The translations under genes were made by a program, and so were the position numbers. The notes under the pieces are model-generated. The model searched no databases. It saw only the letters and a program-made list of their open reading frames with translations, and was not told the origin of the DNA. A DNA stretch of 64,000 nt from Marinobacter sp. SS5-14b (lineage in GTDB: Bacteria; Pseudomonadota; Gammaproteobacteria; Pseudomonadales; Oleiphilaceae), in NCBI RefSeq assembly GCF_030541005.1, contig NZ_JASSVM010000003.1:1-64000 (forward strand). The letters are read 5' to 3'. Shown here in pieces: positions 9,148-17,659 of this stretch. Every line of letters starts with the position of its first letter. The first letter of the stretch is position 1.

Positions 9148-9540
9148 ATGTATATGTCTTACACAATGAATCGCGTAATTCAGAATGTGGATTTCGAGAC
9201 AGTGGATGAGCGAACCCGCAAGGCCCTGGCCGATCAGGGTTTCGGGGTTCTGACAGAAATTGATGTTAAGGCCACCATGAAAAAGAAACTGGACAAGGAC
9301 ATGCTCGCCTACCGAATTCTCGGTGCCTGCAATCCGGCCATGGCCTGGGAAGCGATTGGCGTGGAACCCCGGGTAGGCGCTATGTTGCCGTGCAATGTCA
9401 TCCTGCGCGAGACCCCGGAGGGCGTTGAAGTCAGTGCGGTTGATCCCGTGTTATCCATGACAGCGATCGATAATGGGCAACTCAAGCATATTGCGGGTGA
9501 GGTGAGAGATAGGCTGTCGGAGATTATCAAGGCGGTATGA
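9148..9540 (+). CDS. DUF302 protein
   Basis: A 130-residue protein with the DUF302 pattern: DERTRKALADQGFGVLTEIDV, KRxLDKDMLAYRILGACNP, and LPCNVILRE. DUF302 proteins are small soluble alpha/beta domains without an assigned reaction; they occur often beside sulfur-oxidation, DUF2892 and MMPL genes. Cysteines at ACNP and LPCNV are conserved in the family and could bind a metal or sulfur species. An AAAGGAA ribosome-binding site precedes the ATG at 9148; an internal ATG at 9154 is possible. Confidence 0.8.
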   Translation: MYMSYTMNRVIQNVDFETVDERTRKALADQGFGVLTEIDVKATMKKKLDKDMLAYRILGACNPAMAWEAIGVEPRVGAMLPCNVILRETPEGVEVSAVDPVLSMTAIDNGQLKHIAGEVRDRLSEIIKAV

Positions 9541-9580
9541 CTCGACTCGCACCAAAGCACTCGCTGCGTCCTTAATCATT

Positions 9581-9612
9581 GCCGCACCGGGTGGCTGGGC
9601 CCCTGGTTCGGC
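9581..9612. terminator. Imperfect GC-rich hairpin between convergent genes
   Basis: GCCG and ACC pair with GGT and CGGC around an inner GG/CC pair. It separates the DUF302 gene from the convergent phospholipase-D gene and could act as a terminator, although no U-tract is evident. Confidence 0.4.
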
Positions 9613-9651
9613 ATACCAGGCAAGTTGAGCCCCGATCTAAGTCGGCCCACG

Positions 9652-10767
9652 TCAAAGCCACTTGCGTAGCAACAGGCCAAGCGTGTCATACACGGCTTTT
9701 ATGAAGCCGCGGTGTTTCCAGGCGATGCCAGTGATTTCACTGGCATCCTGCAAGTCAGTTACGAACTCGTTTCTTAACTGGCCATTCAAGGCTTCGTTTG
9801 TGGAAATCAGCGTCAGTTCATAGTTAATAAACAAACTTCTGTAGTCGAAGTTCGCGGTCCCTATGCTGCCCCAGGCATCGTCAACGAGCAGTACTTTGGA
9901 ATGCAATAGCCGGGGTGTGTACTCGAATATGCGAACGCCGTGTTCCAGCAGTTCCCCGTAAATGGCGCGGGCAGCCCATTGTGCGGGGGTCGAGTCGGTC
10001 TTTTCGGTGGTCAGGATCCGCACATCGACTCCCCGGCGGGCCGCGAGAGCAAGTTGTTTGCGTAATCCCCGGTCCGGTACGAAATAGGGCGTCGCCAGCC
10101 AGATTCTGTCTGACGCTCTGGCCAACCGGTCTTTGATGGCACACCGTAGCTGGATGCGACAGGTTCGTGTTGTATTGGGAATGATCCGGCTGTCGCCGAC
10201 GGTGTGACTGTCTGGGCTCCATTGCGTGTCACCACACCAGAAGGCGTTGAACAGAGTGTCAGATACTGTGGCCAGGGGCCCGTTGATGCAGACATGCATA
10301 TCGCGCCATCGCTGGGGGCCGTAGAAGCGCCTTGAACCCTCGCGATGAATGTTGAAGCCGCCGAGGTACGCTGTTTTGCCGTCAATGACCAGCAGCTTGC
10401 GATGGTCGCGACGGTTGTAACGCATCGGTTGCCGCCAGCTCCAGCGGTGAAAGCGCTGTAGACGGACGCCGGCGGCCCTGAGCTGGCGCCGGTGCAGCCG
10501 CGTAAGGACGCCACTTGAGCCCAGCGCATCAACGTGAATTCGCACGTCGAGGCCGTGGCGGGACTGCTTCATCAGTTCATCGAGCAGTTCAGTCCCCACC
10601 TCGTCCGCCGCGAGGATATACGAAGCAAGAAAGATACGCTGGGTGGCAGCACGGACCGAGCGAATCATCTCCGCATAGAGTTCGTCTCCCTCACCGAACA
10701 GCCTGAACACACCCTTCACGGCCCCGCCCTCGGGTTCACAGGCGACGTCGCCGGGGTTGCCGTCCAT
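9652..10767 (-). CDS. Phospholipase D-like phosphatidyltransferase (cardiolipin-synthase type)
   Basis: A 371-residue soluble protein with two HKD motifs: H122-x-K124-x4-D129 and H289-x-K291-x4-D296, each followed by the usual GG or GTAN turn (YLGGFN, SIGTANFD). Two HKD motifs form one active site that makes or breaks phosphodiester bonds through a phosphohistidine. It lacks the N-terminal membrane helices of ClsA and so resembles ClsB/YbhO-type enzymes. The gene starts 2 nt after the stop of the upstream type II GAPDH gene, so the two are in one operon, an unusual pairing. The lipid substrate is not defined by sequence. Confidence 0.8.
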   Translation of the reverse strand: MDGNPGDVACEPEGGAVKGVFRLFGEGDELYAEMIRSVRAATQRIFLASYILAADEVGTELLDELMKQSRHGLDVRIHVDALGSSGVLTRLHRRQLRAAGVRLQRFHRWSWRQPMRYNRRDHRKLLVIDGKTAYLGGFNIHREGSRRFYGPQRWRDMHVCINGPLATVSDTLFNAFWCGDTQWSPDSHTVGDSRIIPNTTRTCRIQLRCAIKDRLARASDRIWLATPYFVPDRGLRKQLALAARRGVDVRILTTEKTDSTPAQWAARAIYGELLEHGVRIFEYTPRLLHSKVLLVDDAWGSIGTANFDYRSLFINYELTLISTNEALNGQLRNEFVTDLQDASEITGIAWKHRGFIKAVYDTLGLLLRKWL

Positions 10768-10769
10768 AT

Positions 10770-11810
10770 CTATAACCCCAAAGAGCCGATACCCAGGCTG
10801 TCGTTGGTGTCTCTGATCGACGTTTCCGCATCGGGTTCGGCCCCGGTCAGTGCGCGTATGGCATCGATGGTTTCCGGAACAACAATCGCCTGGTTGTCGA
10901 CCATATAGGCATAAAACAGCTCATTGCCCTGCACTTTGAGCATGTCTTCCCAAAGCGCGACTTCATACAGGCTGTCGTGAGGTCGGCCAAGGTCGGCCAT
11001 CAACTCCTTGACGCTGTTGATCGCGCTTAGCCCGTCGCTGTTCCGGAGGAAAACAATGCGGGAGGAGGTGCGGAACGCATCGAGCACTTCGTCCTTGCTC
11101 GCCTCACGTGTCAGTTGAACGGACCAGTAGTGCAGGTGGGCCAGTGTCTCCGGAACCTTGACCGCCATGGTTACCACATCCAGGTCCGGGTCGACACTTT
11201 GGGCGTCCGGGCCCTGGTGACTGGGAATCTCCGGCTCTGGCACGACGGTATTCATGATCCCGCCCTGGTGGCTCTCCCAGGGATCGGTGGCCCGGCGCAG
11301 AAGGGTTCCCCGTGCCCGGTCCAGCAAGCCGTGGCGTTTGAGCGCTGACAGGGTACGAATGATCGACGTCGTGTTGCACGATACGACGCGCGTGCAGTCA
11401 CGGCCGACAGCGCTGGCGTAGTTGGCCTCGGCAACGAATGAATGGCCCGTGCTTTGATGTTTCTCGCCGCCATGAACGATGAACCTGATACCGAGCCGCC
11501 GGTAGGTTTCGATATTCTTGCTGGCCAGGTGTTTCGGTGTACAGTCCACCACGATGTCCGCGGCTTCAAGTAAGTCATCCAGTGTGCCGGAAACATCAAG
11601 CCCGGCTGCGCCCATGGCAACGGCGTGCTCTTCAGTCGCGCCGTACAGGGCATACCCTCTACTCAGCGCGGCCCTCACTCGCCAGTCCTGCGCGACATCA
11701 GCTACGCCAGCCACAGCCATGTCTTTTTGTACCGCAACGGCTTGCGCTACCCGTTTGCCGATAACGCCATAACCGTTGACCGCGACGCGAATAATTCTCT
11801 GACCGACCAT
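10770..11810 (-). CDS. Type II (archaeal-type) glyceraldehyde-3-phosphate dehydrogenase
   Basis: Start at ATG 11808-11810 gives 346 residues and begins directly with the Rossmann strand (MVGQRIIRVAVNGYGVIGKR). The catalytic nucleophile is C145 in VVSCNTTS, preceded by the KHQSTGHSFV segment, and the whole order matches the archaeal type II GAPDH rather than the bacterial GapA (no SCTTNC motif). Type II enzymes use NAD or NADP to oxidise glyceraldehyde-3-phosphate. Bacterial occurrence is patchy and points to old transfer from archaea. An upstream in-frame Met at 11882 would add 24 residues that do not fit the fold. It is followed at once by the phospholipase-D gene. Confidence 0.8.
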   Translation of the reverse strand: MVGQRIIRVAVNGYGVIGKRVAQAVAVQKDMAVAGVADVAQDWRVRAALSRGYALYGATEEHAVAMGAAGLDVSGTLDDLLEAADIVVDCTPKHLASKNIETYRRLGIRFIVHGGEKHQSTGHSFVAEANYASAVGRDCTRVVSCNTTSIIRTLSALKRHGLLDRARGTLLRRATDPWESHQGGIMNTVVPEPEIPSHQGPDAQSVDPDLDVVTMAVKVPETLAHLHYWSVQLTREASKDEVLDAFRTSSRIVFLRNSDGLSAINSVKELMADLGRPHDSLYEVALWEDMLKVQGNELFYAYMVDNQAIVVPETIDAIRALTGAEPDAETSIRDTNDSLGIGSLGL

Positions 11811-11984
11811 CTTTTGTATCTCCAGCTTCTGAAAAGGGGCGAGCGAACTGTTATGTTGCTTAAGTGACCAGATTATAGACAAAGACTGAATTTCAGCTGA
11901 AAGTCCGGTTTGACGTGTACCTCAGGGCAATGGCTTTACCGAAAAGTTGATGGTGATCAAAAAAATGCAAAGCGCAGAAGTGCT

Positions 11985-12017
11985 TTTCAGGTTCAGTTCA
12001 GCCGGGTGTAGTGGAAT
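11985..12017 (+). promoter_or_regulatory. TTTCAG-N5-GTTCAG box upstream of the copper ATPase
   Basis: TTTCAG at 11985-11990 and GTTCAG at 11996-12001 keep the 11-bp period; TGGAAT starts exactly 10 nt later (12012-12017). The box lies about 110 nt before the copper ATPase start, matching the spacing at the porin gene at 1682. I found no clear CueR-type palindrome in the same gap. Confidence 0.55.
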
Positions 12018-12109
12018 GGGGTGCAGTAGAGGGCAACTACATTGCTTATGACCGGGTCGAACCTTGAGAGGCTCGAATGGTATGAAACCATCGAAAGGAT
12101 GATCGGAAG

Positions 12110-14485
12110 ATGTCTGCCAAAGAAAATAGTTCTGCTATCAAAGATAGTGCTGGGAAGGAGTCGGAGGGCCAGTATACCTGCCCGATGCATCCGGAGGTCA
12201 TATCTGATGAGCCTGGGAATTGCCCGAAATGCGGGATGCACCTTGTGCCTCTGGAAAACAATAAAGTGAGTTCTCATTCAGATCACTCTCACCATTGTTC
12301 TGGAGATCATGAAAAACCGTCAGGCGACGATCGAACATATGACCGTGTACCACCCGGGTATTCGGGGGTGGTTTACACTTGTCCCATGCACCCTCAAGTC
12401 CGACAGACAAAGCCCGGGGCATGTCCTCTGTGCGGTATGGGACTGGAGCAGGAATCGGCCACCGCGGAAGATGAGGGGCCCAACCCGGAGTTGGTGGACT
12501 TTTCTCATCGGCTCTGGGTTGCCCTGGCATTTTCAGTGCCCTTGCTGATTTTGACCATGACTCCCTATATCGGTGTCATGGCGGTTCGCGACTTCTTCGG
12601 TGAGCGTTTGTCACTCTGGATTGAACTGGTGCTTGCTACTCCTGTAATCCTATGGTCCGGCTGGCCCTTCTTTGCTCGCGGTTACATCTCGTTTCGGACA
12701 ATGAACCTGAATATGTTCAGCCTGATCGGCATGGGAGTTGGGGCGGCCTATATCTTCAGCATCGTAGCGGTCCTTGTGCCAGGGATCTTCCCGGAAGGCT
12801 TCCGGGATTCTGGAGGAAACGTCGGCGTTTATTTTGAGGCGGCAGCCGTTATCGTCACGCTGGTCCTGCTGGGCCAGGTGATGGAACTGAGGGCCCGTGA
12901 GGGCACCGGTAAAGCCATACGTGCGTTGCTGGATATGGCCGCCAAAACGGCGCGCCTGATCCGGCCCGATGGAACCGAAACAGAGGTTGCTCTTGAGGAT
13001 GTGAAGGTTGGCGATCATCTGAGGGTACGCCCCGGTGACAAGGTGCCGGTGGATGGTGTGGTTGTTGAAGGCCGGTCTTCCATTGATGAATCAATGATTT
13101 CCGGAGAGCCAGTTCCGGTAGAGAAGGTGGAGGGAGACAAAGTAACCGGGGCGACCATCAACGGTACCGGAAGTCTGGTTATGGAGGCGACCCGAGTTGG
13201 CGCAGACACGACTCTCAGTCAGATCGTCGAGATGGTTGCCAATGCACAGCGCAGCCGCGCGCCTATCCAGAAGTTTGCCGATATGGTGGCCGGCAAGTTC
13301 GTACCAGCGGTTATTGCCGTGGCGGCCCTGTCCTTTGTGGCGTGGGCCATCTGGGGGCCGGCGCCAGCTTTGTCGTATGCGCTCGTGTCTGCGGTTGCGG
13401 TGCTTATCATCGCTTGCCCTTGCGCATTGGGGTTGGCTACGCCTATGTCGATCATGACGGCTACGGGGCGCGGTGCCCAGTTAGGTGTGCTGATTAAGAA
13501 CGCCGAAGCGCTGGAGCGTTTTGCCAAGGTGGACACCTTGATTGTGGATAAAACTGGTACCTTGACCGAAGGTAAGCCCAGACTAGTGGCGGTGCTGCCG
13601 GAATCGGATCATGACGAGACCGAGGTCCTCAGGCTTGCGGCCACACTGGAGAAAGGGTCAGAGCATCCGCTCGCTGAAGCCATCGTTTCAGGCGCCGAGG
13701 CACGTAACGTGATGCTTGGAAAGGCCGATGACTTTGAAGCCGTTACAGGCAAGGGGGTCAAGGGTGTTGTGGATGGCAAGCCAGTGGCTTTGGGCAATGC
13801 CAAACTACTGGAAGAGCTGGGCTTGGACGGTGGCCATCTGATGGAGGTTGCCAATAGCAGACGCGATGAAGGCGAAACGGTCATGTTTGTGGTGCTTAAC
13901 GGCGCCGTTGCAGGCCTTGTCAGCGTAGCCGACCCGGTCAAGGAAACGACACCCGCTGCGCTCAAGGCCCTCCACGCCGCTGGCTTCCGCATAATTATGG
14001 CAACTGGCGACAATGAGCGCACGGCAAAGGCGGTGGCGGGTAAACTCGGTATCGATGAGATTCGTGCCGATGTGCTGCCAGAGGACAAGGCCAGCATCAT
14101 TCGCGAACTTCAGAGCCAGGGGCGCAAGGTAGCGATGGCAGGGGACGGCGTGAATGACGCACCCGCCCTGGCCCAGGCCGATGTTGGTATTGCAATGGGA
14201 ACCGGCGCGGATGTCGCCATTGAGAGCGCGGGCTTTACCTTGGTTAAGGGTAACCTCGATGGCATTGTCCGCGCCAGACGGTTGTCCCAGGCGACGATGC
14301 GAAATATCAAGCAGAACCTGTTTTTTGCCTTGGTCTACAACGGTGCGGGTGTGCCGGTGGCTGCTGGTGTGCTCTACCCATTCTTTGGCATCCTGATAGG
14401 ACCTATCTTTGCCGCTTTTGCAATGAGTGCGTCCTCGTTGTCGGTGGTAATGAACTCCCTGCGTTTGCGTCGAGAGAAAGTCTAG
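12110..14485 (+). CDS. copA: Copper-exporting P1B-type ATPase
   Basis: A 791-residue P-type ATPase. Instead of CxxC ferredoxin-like domains, the N-terminus has two heavy-metal-binding CPMHP...CPxCGM modules (about residues 22-46 and 88-112) joined by a His-rich linker. Core motifs are present: the CPC helix motif in [13 protein letters not shown] (about 436), phosphorylation site DKTGTLTEG (about 481), TGDNERT and hinge GDGVNDAP (about 678). The CPC motif and the late [17 protein letters not shown] helix mark Cu(I) export from the cytoplasm. Its promoter box is shared with CusCBA and two porins in this window. No copper chaperone gene is adjacent. Confidence 0.9.
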   Translation: MSAKENSSAIKDSAGKESEGQYTCPMHPEVISDEPGNCPKCGMHLVPLENNKVSSHSDHSHHCSGDHEKPSGDDRTYDRVPPGYSGVVYTCPMHPQVRQTKPGACPLCGMGLEQESATAEDEGPNPELVDFSHRLWVALAFSVPLLILTMTPYIGVMAVRDFFGERLSLWIELVLATPVILWSGWPFFARGYISFRTMNLNMFSLIGMGVGAAYIFSIVAVLVPGIFPEGFRDSGGNVGVYFEAAAVIVTLVLLGQVMELRAREGTGKAIRALLDMAAKTARLIRPDGTETEVALEDVKVGDHLRVRPGDKVPVDGVVVEGRSSIDESMISGEPVPVEKVEGDKVTGATINGTGSLVMEATRVGADTTLSQIVEMVANAQRSRAPIQKFADMVAGKFVPAVIAVAALSFVAWAIWGPAPALSYALVSAVAVLIIACPCALGLATPMSIMTATGRGAQLGVLIKNAEALERFAKVDTLIVDKTGTLTEGKPRLVAVLPESDHDETEVLRLAATLEKGSEHPLAEAIVSGAEARNVMLGKADDFEAVTGKGVKGVVDGKPVALGNAKLLEELGLDGGHLMEVANSRRDEGETVMFVVLNGAVAGLVSVADPVKETTPAALKALHAAGFRIIMATGDNERTAKAVAGKLGIDEIRADVLPEDKASIIRELQSQGRKVAMAGDGVNDAPALAQADVGIAMGTGADVAIESAGFTLVKGNLDGIVRARRLSQATMRNIKQNLFFALVYNGAGVPVAAGVLYPFFGILIGPIFAAFAMSASSLSVVMNSLRLRREKV

Positions 14486-14584
14486 GCGCGAAACGACCAT
14501 ATCGATGACCTCTCACTGGTAGCCCTATCCTGTGGCTCTCAGTGCTGAGGTCGGAGTAAAAATGAGTTTGGCCAGGGAAAGCTA

Positions 14585-15592
14585 ATGAAAATTGTGTTCT
14601 TTGAGGCAGAGAAGTGGGAGTGCGATATTTTGCAGCATGCCTGCTGCAATCATGAGGTTGTCTTCACGGACGAGGAACTCGGAATAGACAACGTTGGGTT
14701 ATACAGGGACGCCGATATCATCTCACCCTTCGTTCATTCAGCCCTGGATCGTTCGGTACTTGAGTGCTTTGAGCATCTGAAATTTGTCGCTACCCGGTCG
14801 ACGGGATACGACCATATCGATTTGGAGTATTGCACCAGAAATGCGATTCCAGTCAGCAATGTGCCCGTCTACGGTGACCAGACTGTTGCGGAGCATGTTT
14901 TTGCGCTGCTCCTTGCCATTAGCCACAAGATTCCAGAGGCGATCAATCGCACTCGCAAGGGGGATTTTTCGCAGAAAGGCCTGCAGGGATTCGATCTGCA
15001 AGGCAAAACCCTTGGAGTGATCGGTACCGGTGCTATCGGTAAGCGTGTTGTGGAAATCGCGCAAGGGTTTCGTCTGAACGTTCTTGCCTGCGATCCCAAG
15101 CCGGATTACGTATTCGCGGACCGATATAACGTGTCTTACGTCGATTTGGATGGTCTTCTTGAGCAGTCCGATGTTGTGACGCTGCACGTTCCTGGCAGTA
15201 AATCGGCCAAGCATCTTCTGTCGGACAGGGAGTTCGCCCGGATGAAGCGCGGGGTTGTCCTGATTAATACCGCTCGCGGCTCCATTGTTGATACCCAGGC
15301 TTTGCTGCACGCGCTGGCGGATGGGAAGGTGTCGGCTGCCGGTCTTGATGTACTGCCGGATGAGCCCTCCATCAGGGAAGAGGTGGAATTGATCCGCTCT
15401 TTTTTTGACAAGGAACATGATCTGGAAACGCTGTTTGCCAACCATGTTCTTCAGCACATGAGAAACGTCATCGTCACCCCCCACAGTGCGTTCAATACGA
15501 AAGAGGCTGTCGAAAGAATCCTCAAGACCACTGGCGAAAACATTGTTGGCTTCATCGAGGGTGCCCCCCGCAATCTTGTGAATAAACACTGA
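14585..15592 (+). CDS. D-2-hydroxyacid dehydrogenase (D-lactate dehydrogenase type)
   Basis: A 335-residue NAD-dependent enzyme. The nucleotide-binding segment is TLGVIGTGAIGKRVVEIAQGF (split here as GxGxxG near residue 146); the catalytic set is R in NTARGSIVD (about 236), E in PDEPS (about 262) and H in VTPHSAFNT (about 298). The substrate domain TRSTGYDHIDLEYC and QTVAEHVFALLLA are typical of the LdhA/2-hydroxyacid family. These enzymes interconvert 2-oxoacids and D-2-hydroxyacids. It lies between the copper ATPase and a small membrane protein plus BCCT carrier; no functional link to copper can be shown. Confidence 0.8.
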   Translation: MKIVFFEAEKWECDILQHACCNHEVVFTDEELGIDNVGLYRDADIISPFVHSALDRSVLECFEHLKFVATRSTGYDHIDLEYCTRNAIPVSNVPVYGDQTVAEHVFALLLAISHKIPEAINRTRKGDFSQKGLQGFDLQGKTLGVIGTGAIGKRVVEIAQGFRLNVLACDPKPDYVFADRYNVSYVDLDGLLEQSDVVTLHVPGSKSAKHLLSDREFARMKRGVVLINTARGSIVDTQALLHALADGKVSAAGLDVLPDEPSIREEVELIRSFFDKEHDLETLFANHVLQHMRNVIVTPHSAFNTKEAVERILKTTGENIVGFIEGAPRNLVNKH

Positions 15593-15608
15593 GCCAGGAT
15601 GGTTTTTT

Positions 15609-15737
15609 ATGCCGATGCTCTATACCTATTTGATCTGGGGTGTGTTGTTGGTGCTGCTGTCGGGATTGGTTCTTGTTGTTACCTGCAATAAGAAGATGCT
15701 GAGGATGAGCCTTGGTACCGCTCCCCTGGGGTCGTGA
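15609..15737 (+). CDS. 42-residue single-span membrane peptide
   Basis: ATG at 15609 opens a frame ending TGA at 15735-15737. The product is one hydrophobic helix (YLIWGVLLVLLSGLVLVV) followed by a short basic tail with CNKKMLRM. It starts 16 nt after the dehydrogenase stop, downstream of a purine-poor leader (weak ribosome-binding site). I do not recognise the family. It could be a small partner of the neighbouring BCCT carrier. Confidence 0.4.
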   Translation: MPMLYTYLIWGVLLVLLSGLVLVVTCNKKMLRMSLGTAPLGS

Positions 15738-15821
15738 ATTCAGATAATAACTGCAGCATTTTTCGTAATTTATACGAGCATCGCTATTGGCAGACCAGGA
15801 CATAATAAAAGGCTAATCATC

Positions 15822-17405
15822 ATGTGGAACGAAAAAGGCAATAGCCATCTCCAACAACCCATCTTGCCGTCACTATTCAGCATTGGCGCCATTGGTTTGA
15901 CCCTCGCTGGCGCGCTGATCTGGCAGTCTGAGTTTGCGTATGCGCTTGATTATGTTTCCTCGTACGTGGATGGTCTGCTGCGCTGGTGGTATGTGGCACT
16001 GGTTGCGTTTCTGACGGCATTTGTTATTTGGCTAGGGCTGGGGCGTTACAAGAACGTGCGCCTTGGTAAAGACTACGAACAACCGGAATACCGGCTTTTT
16101 CCCTGGTTGGCGATGCTGTTTGCGGCCGGCACGGGTGTGGGGCTGCTGTTCTGGAGCATCGCCGAGCCAATCATGCACTTTCAGGGTAACCCTTTTACTT
16201 CGGAGGGCTTTACTCCCTCCGCTGCGTCTACTGCAATTCAATTGTCGTTTTTCCACTGGGGTCTGAACGGATGGGCTATTTTTGCGTTGGTCGCGATTGC
16301 ATTCGGATACTTCAGCTATCGCCATGATCTCCCGCTCGCGCCACGATCAGCGCTGTACCCGTTTATTGGTGAAAGAATCTTTGGCTTTTGGGGGCACGTC
16401 GTTGACGCGCTCGCTGTTTTTGCGACTGTATTTGGTCTGGCGACGACGCTGGGGCTGGGAGCCCGTCAGACTGGCACGGGGCTCAAGTGGCTTTTCTCCG
16501 TGGAGGCGTCTCTTTGGGTGGAGCTGTCGGTGGTCGCCGTGGTTACTGTAATCGCGACGATTTCGGTGGTTTCTGGGGTCAGGCGGGGCGTGAAAATATT
16601 GAGTGAGGTAAATCTTTGGCTAACGCTGATTTTACTCGCCGCCTTTATGATTATTGGCCCCTTTGATTACATGGCAGGGTTGTTGGTGCAGGAAATTGGC
16701 GGTTACCTGGATAGTCTATTGATCATGACATTCTATGTTGGCGCCAATGAACCGGGAAATTGGCAATCGACCTGGACGGTGTTTTTCTGGGGCTGGTGGC
16801 TGGCCTGGTCACCTTTTGTCGGGTTGTTTATCGCCCGGATATCCCGCGGCCGCACCCTGAGAGAGTTTGTTTTCGGGGTTCTTCTCTTACCAACGCTGGT
16901 GACTTTTGTATGGATCTCGGTGATGGGGGGCGCTGCACTCCACAGCGAGCTATTCGGGGGTGGCGGAATTGTTGAGGCGGTCAATAAAGACATCGCCTAT
17001 GCACTTTTCGCGACCATTGAGCACCTGCAGACGACTGACTCAATTAAATTTTTGATGGGTCTGGTGGCAACGCTCCTTATCAGCATCTACTTTATAACGT
17101 CTGCTGACTCGGGCGCATTGGTCGTCAATATCATTTTGTCGGGAGGGCAGCTTGAGCCTCCCAAGGCGTCGAGAGCAGGCTGGGCCATTGGCAACGGAGT
17201 ATTGACCGCGGTATTGCTAGTGGCGGGAGGTATTGCCGTCCTCCAGGATGCGGTCATCCTCGCGGCCCTGCCATTCTCGCTGGTTATCGTTGCTATGACA
17301 GCTGGCCTGTTGAAGGCGCTGCATCATGAGCCGCTGACGGCACCCCGGGAGGGTTGTAAGCAACACCGGGCCGCTGAGCCATGGACCGGATCGGATAAGG
17401 CATGA
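15822..17405 (+). CDS. BCCT-family betaine/choline/carnitine transporter
   Basis: A 527-residue carrier with twelve predicted helices. Family marks include FAAGTGVGLLFWSIAEP in helix 3-4, the Trp-rich substrate helix TVFFWGWWLAWSPFVGLFIARISRGRT, and ITSADSGALVV near helix 10-11. BCCT carriers take up quaternary-ammonium compatible solutes or related substrates, driven by sodium or proton. The C-terminal cytosolic tail is short, so strong osmosensing as in BetP is not evident. Start at ATG 15822; an upstream AAAAGG gives a modest ribosome-binding site. It fits a marine lifestyle. Confidence 0.88.
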   Translation: MWNEKGNSHLQQPILPSLFSIGAIGLTLAGALIWQSEFAYALDYVSSYVDGLLRWWYVALVAFLTAFVIWLGLGRYKNVRLGKDYEQPEYRLFPWLAMLFAAGTGVGLLFWSIAEPIMHFQGNPFTSEGFTPSAASTAIQLSFFHWGLNGWAIFALVAIAFGYFSYRHDLPLAPRSALYPFIGERIFGFWGHVVDALAVFATVFGLATTLGLGARQTGTGLKWLFSVEASLWVELSVVAVVTVIATISVVSGVRRGVKILSEVNLWLTLILLAAFMIIGPFDYMAGLLVQEIGGYLDSLLIMTFYVGANEPGNWQSTWTVFFWGWWLAWSPFVGLFIARISRGRTLREFVFGVLLLPTLVTFVWISVMGGAALHSELFGGGGIVEAVNKDIAYALFATIEHLQTTDSIKFLMGLVATLLISIYFITSADSGALVVNIILSGGQLEPPKASRAGWAIGNGVLTAVLLVAGGIAVLQDAVILAALPFSLVIVAMTAGLLKALHHEPLTAPREGCKQHRAAEPWTGSDKA

Positions 17406-17626
17406 CTGCACCCCTGAAAAGCTCACAACCAGGTTCAGCGACATGACCCCTGGCCCCGTGAGCGCAGGGCTGATGAGGTCTTCCAGATCGTAAGCCATGT
17501 TGGAAAGCGATAGCACCTTGGTTTACTCGTCTTCATGGGGGGGAGGGTGAGAGTATGCCGAATTGGACACTGCCCCCCTCTGTCAAGGTTGTTGAAGCCA
17601 TCTGGCTACAGTAGCATTCTCATGCC
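17406..17626. other. Gap before the CDF gene
   Basis: No intact gene seen. On the minus strand a short stretch near 17430-17515 reads like a piece of a membrane carrier (MAYDLEDLISPAL...VVSF), perhaps the remains of an MFS gene, but it is too short to assign. Two extra G/C runs lie at about 17536 and 17571, near the palindromic operator at 17627. Confidence 0.3.
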
Positions 17627-17643
17627 ATCCCCCCAGGGGGGAT
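17627..17643. promoter_or_regulatory. RcnR/CsoR-type palindrome ATCCCCC-N3-GGGGGAT
   Basis: A perfect 7+3+7 palindrome with G/C tracts flanked by AT, as expected for operators of RcnR/DmeR/CsoR-family metal sensors. It sits 16 nt before the first usable start codon of the CDF gene. An identical-format copy lies at 18541-18557. Confidence 0.6.
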
Positions 17644-17659
17644 AGGTCAAAAGCTGGTT

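Noticed and set aside
12042-12109. Possible CueR-type operator before the copper ATPase
   Set aside because: ACCTTGAGAGG and a later ATGGT do not give the 19-bp spaced promoter and matching dyad expected for MerR-family sites.
17430-17516. Minus-strand fragment resembling an MFS carrier
   Set aside because: Only about 30 codons look carrier-like and no further parts were found; too little to call a pseudogene.
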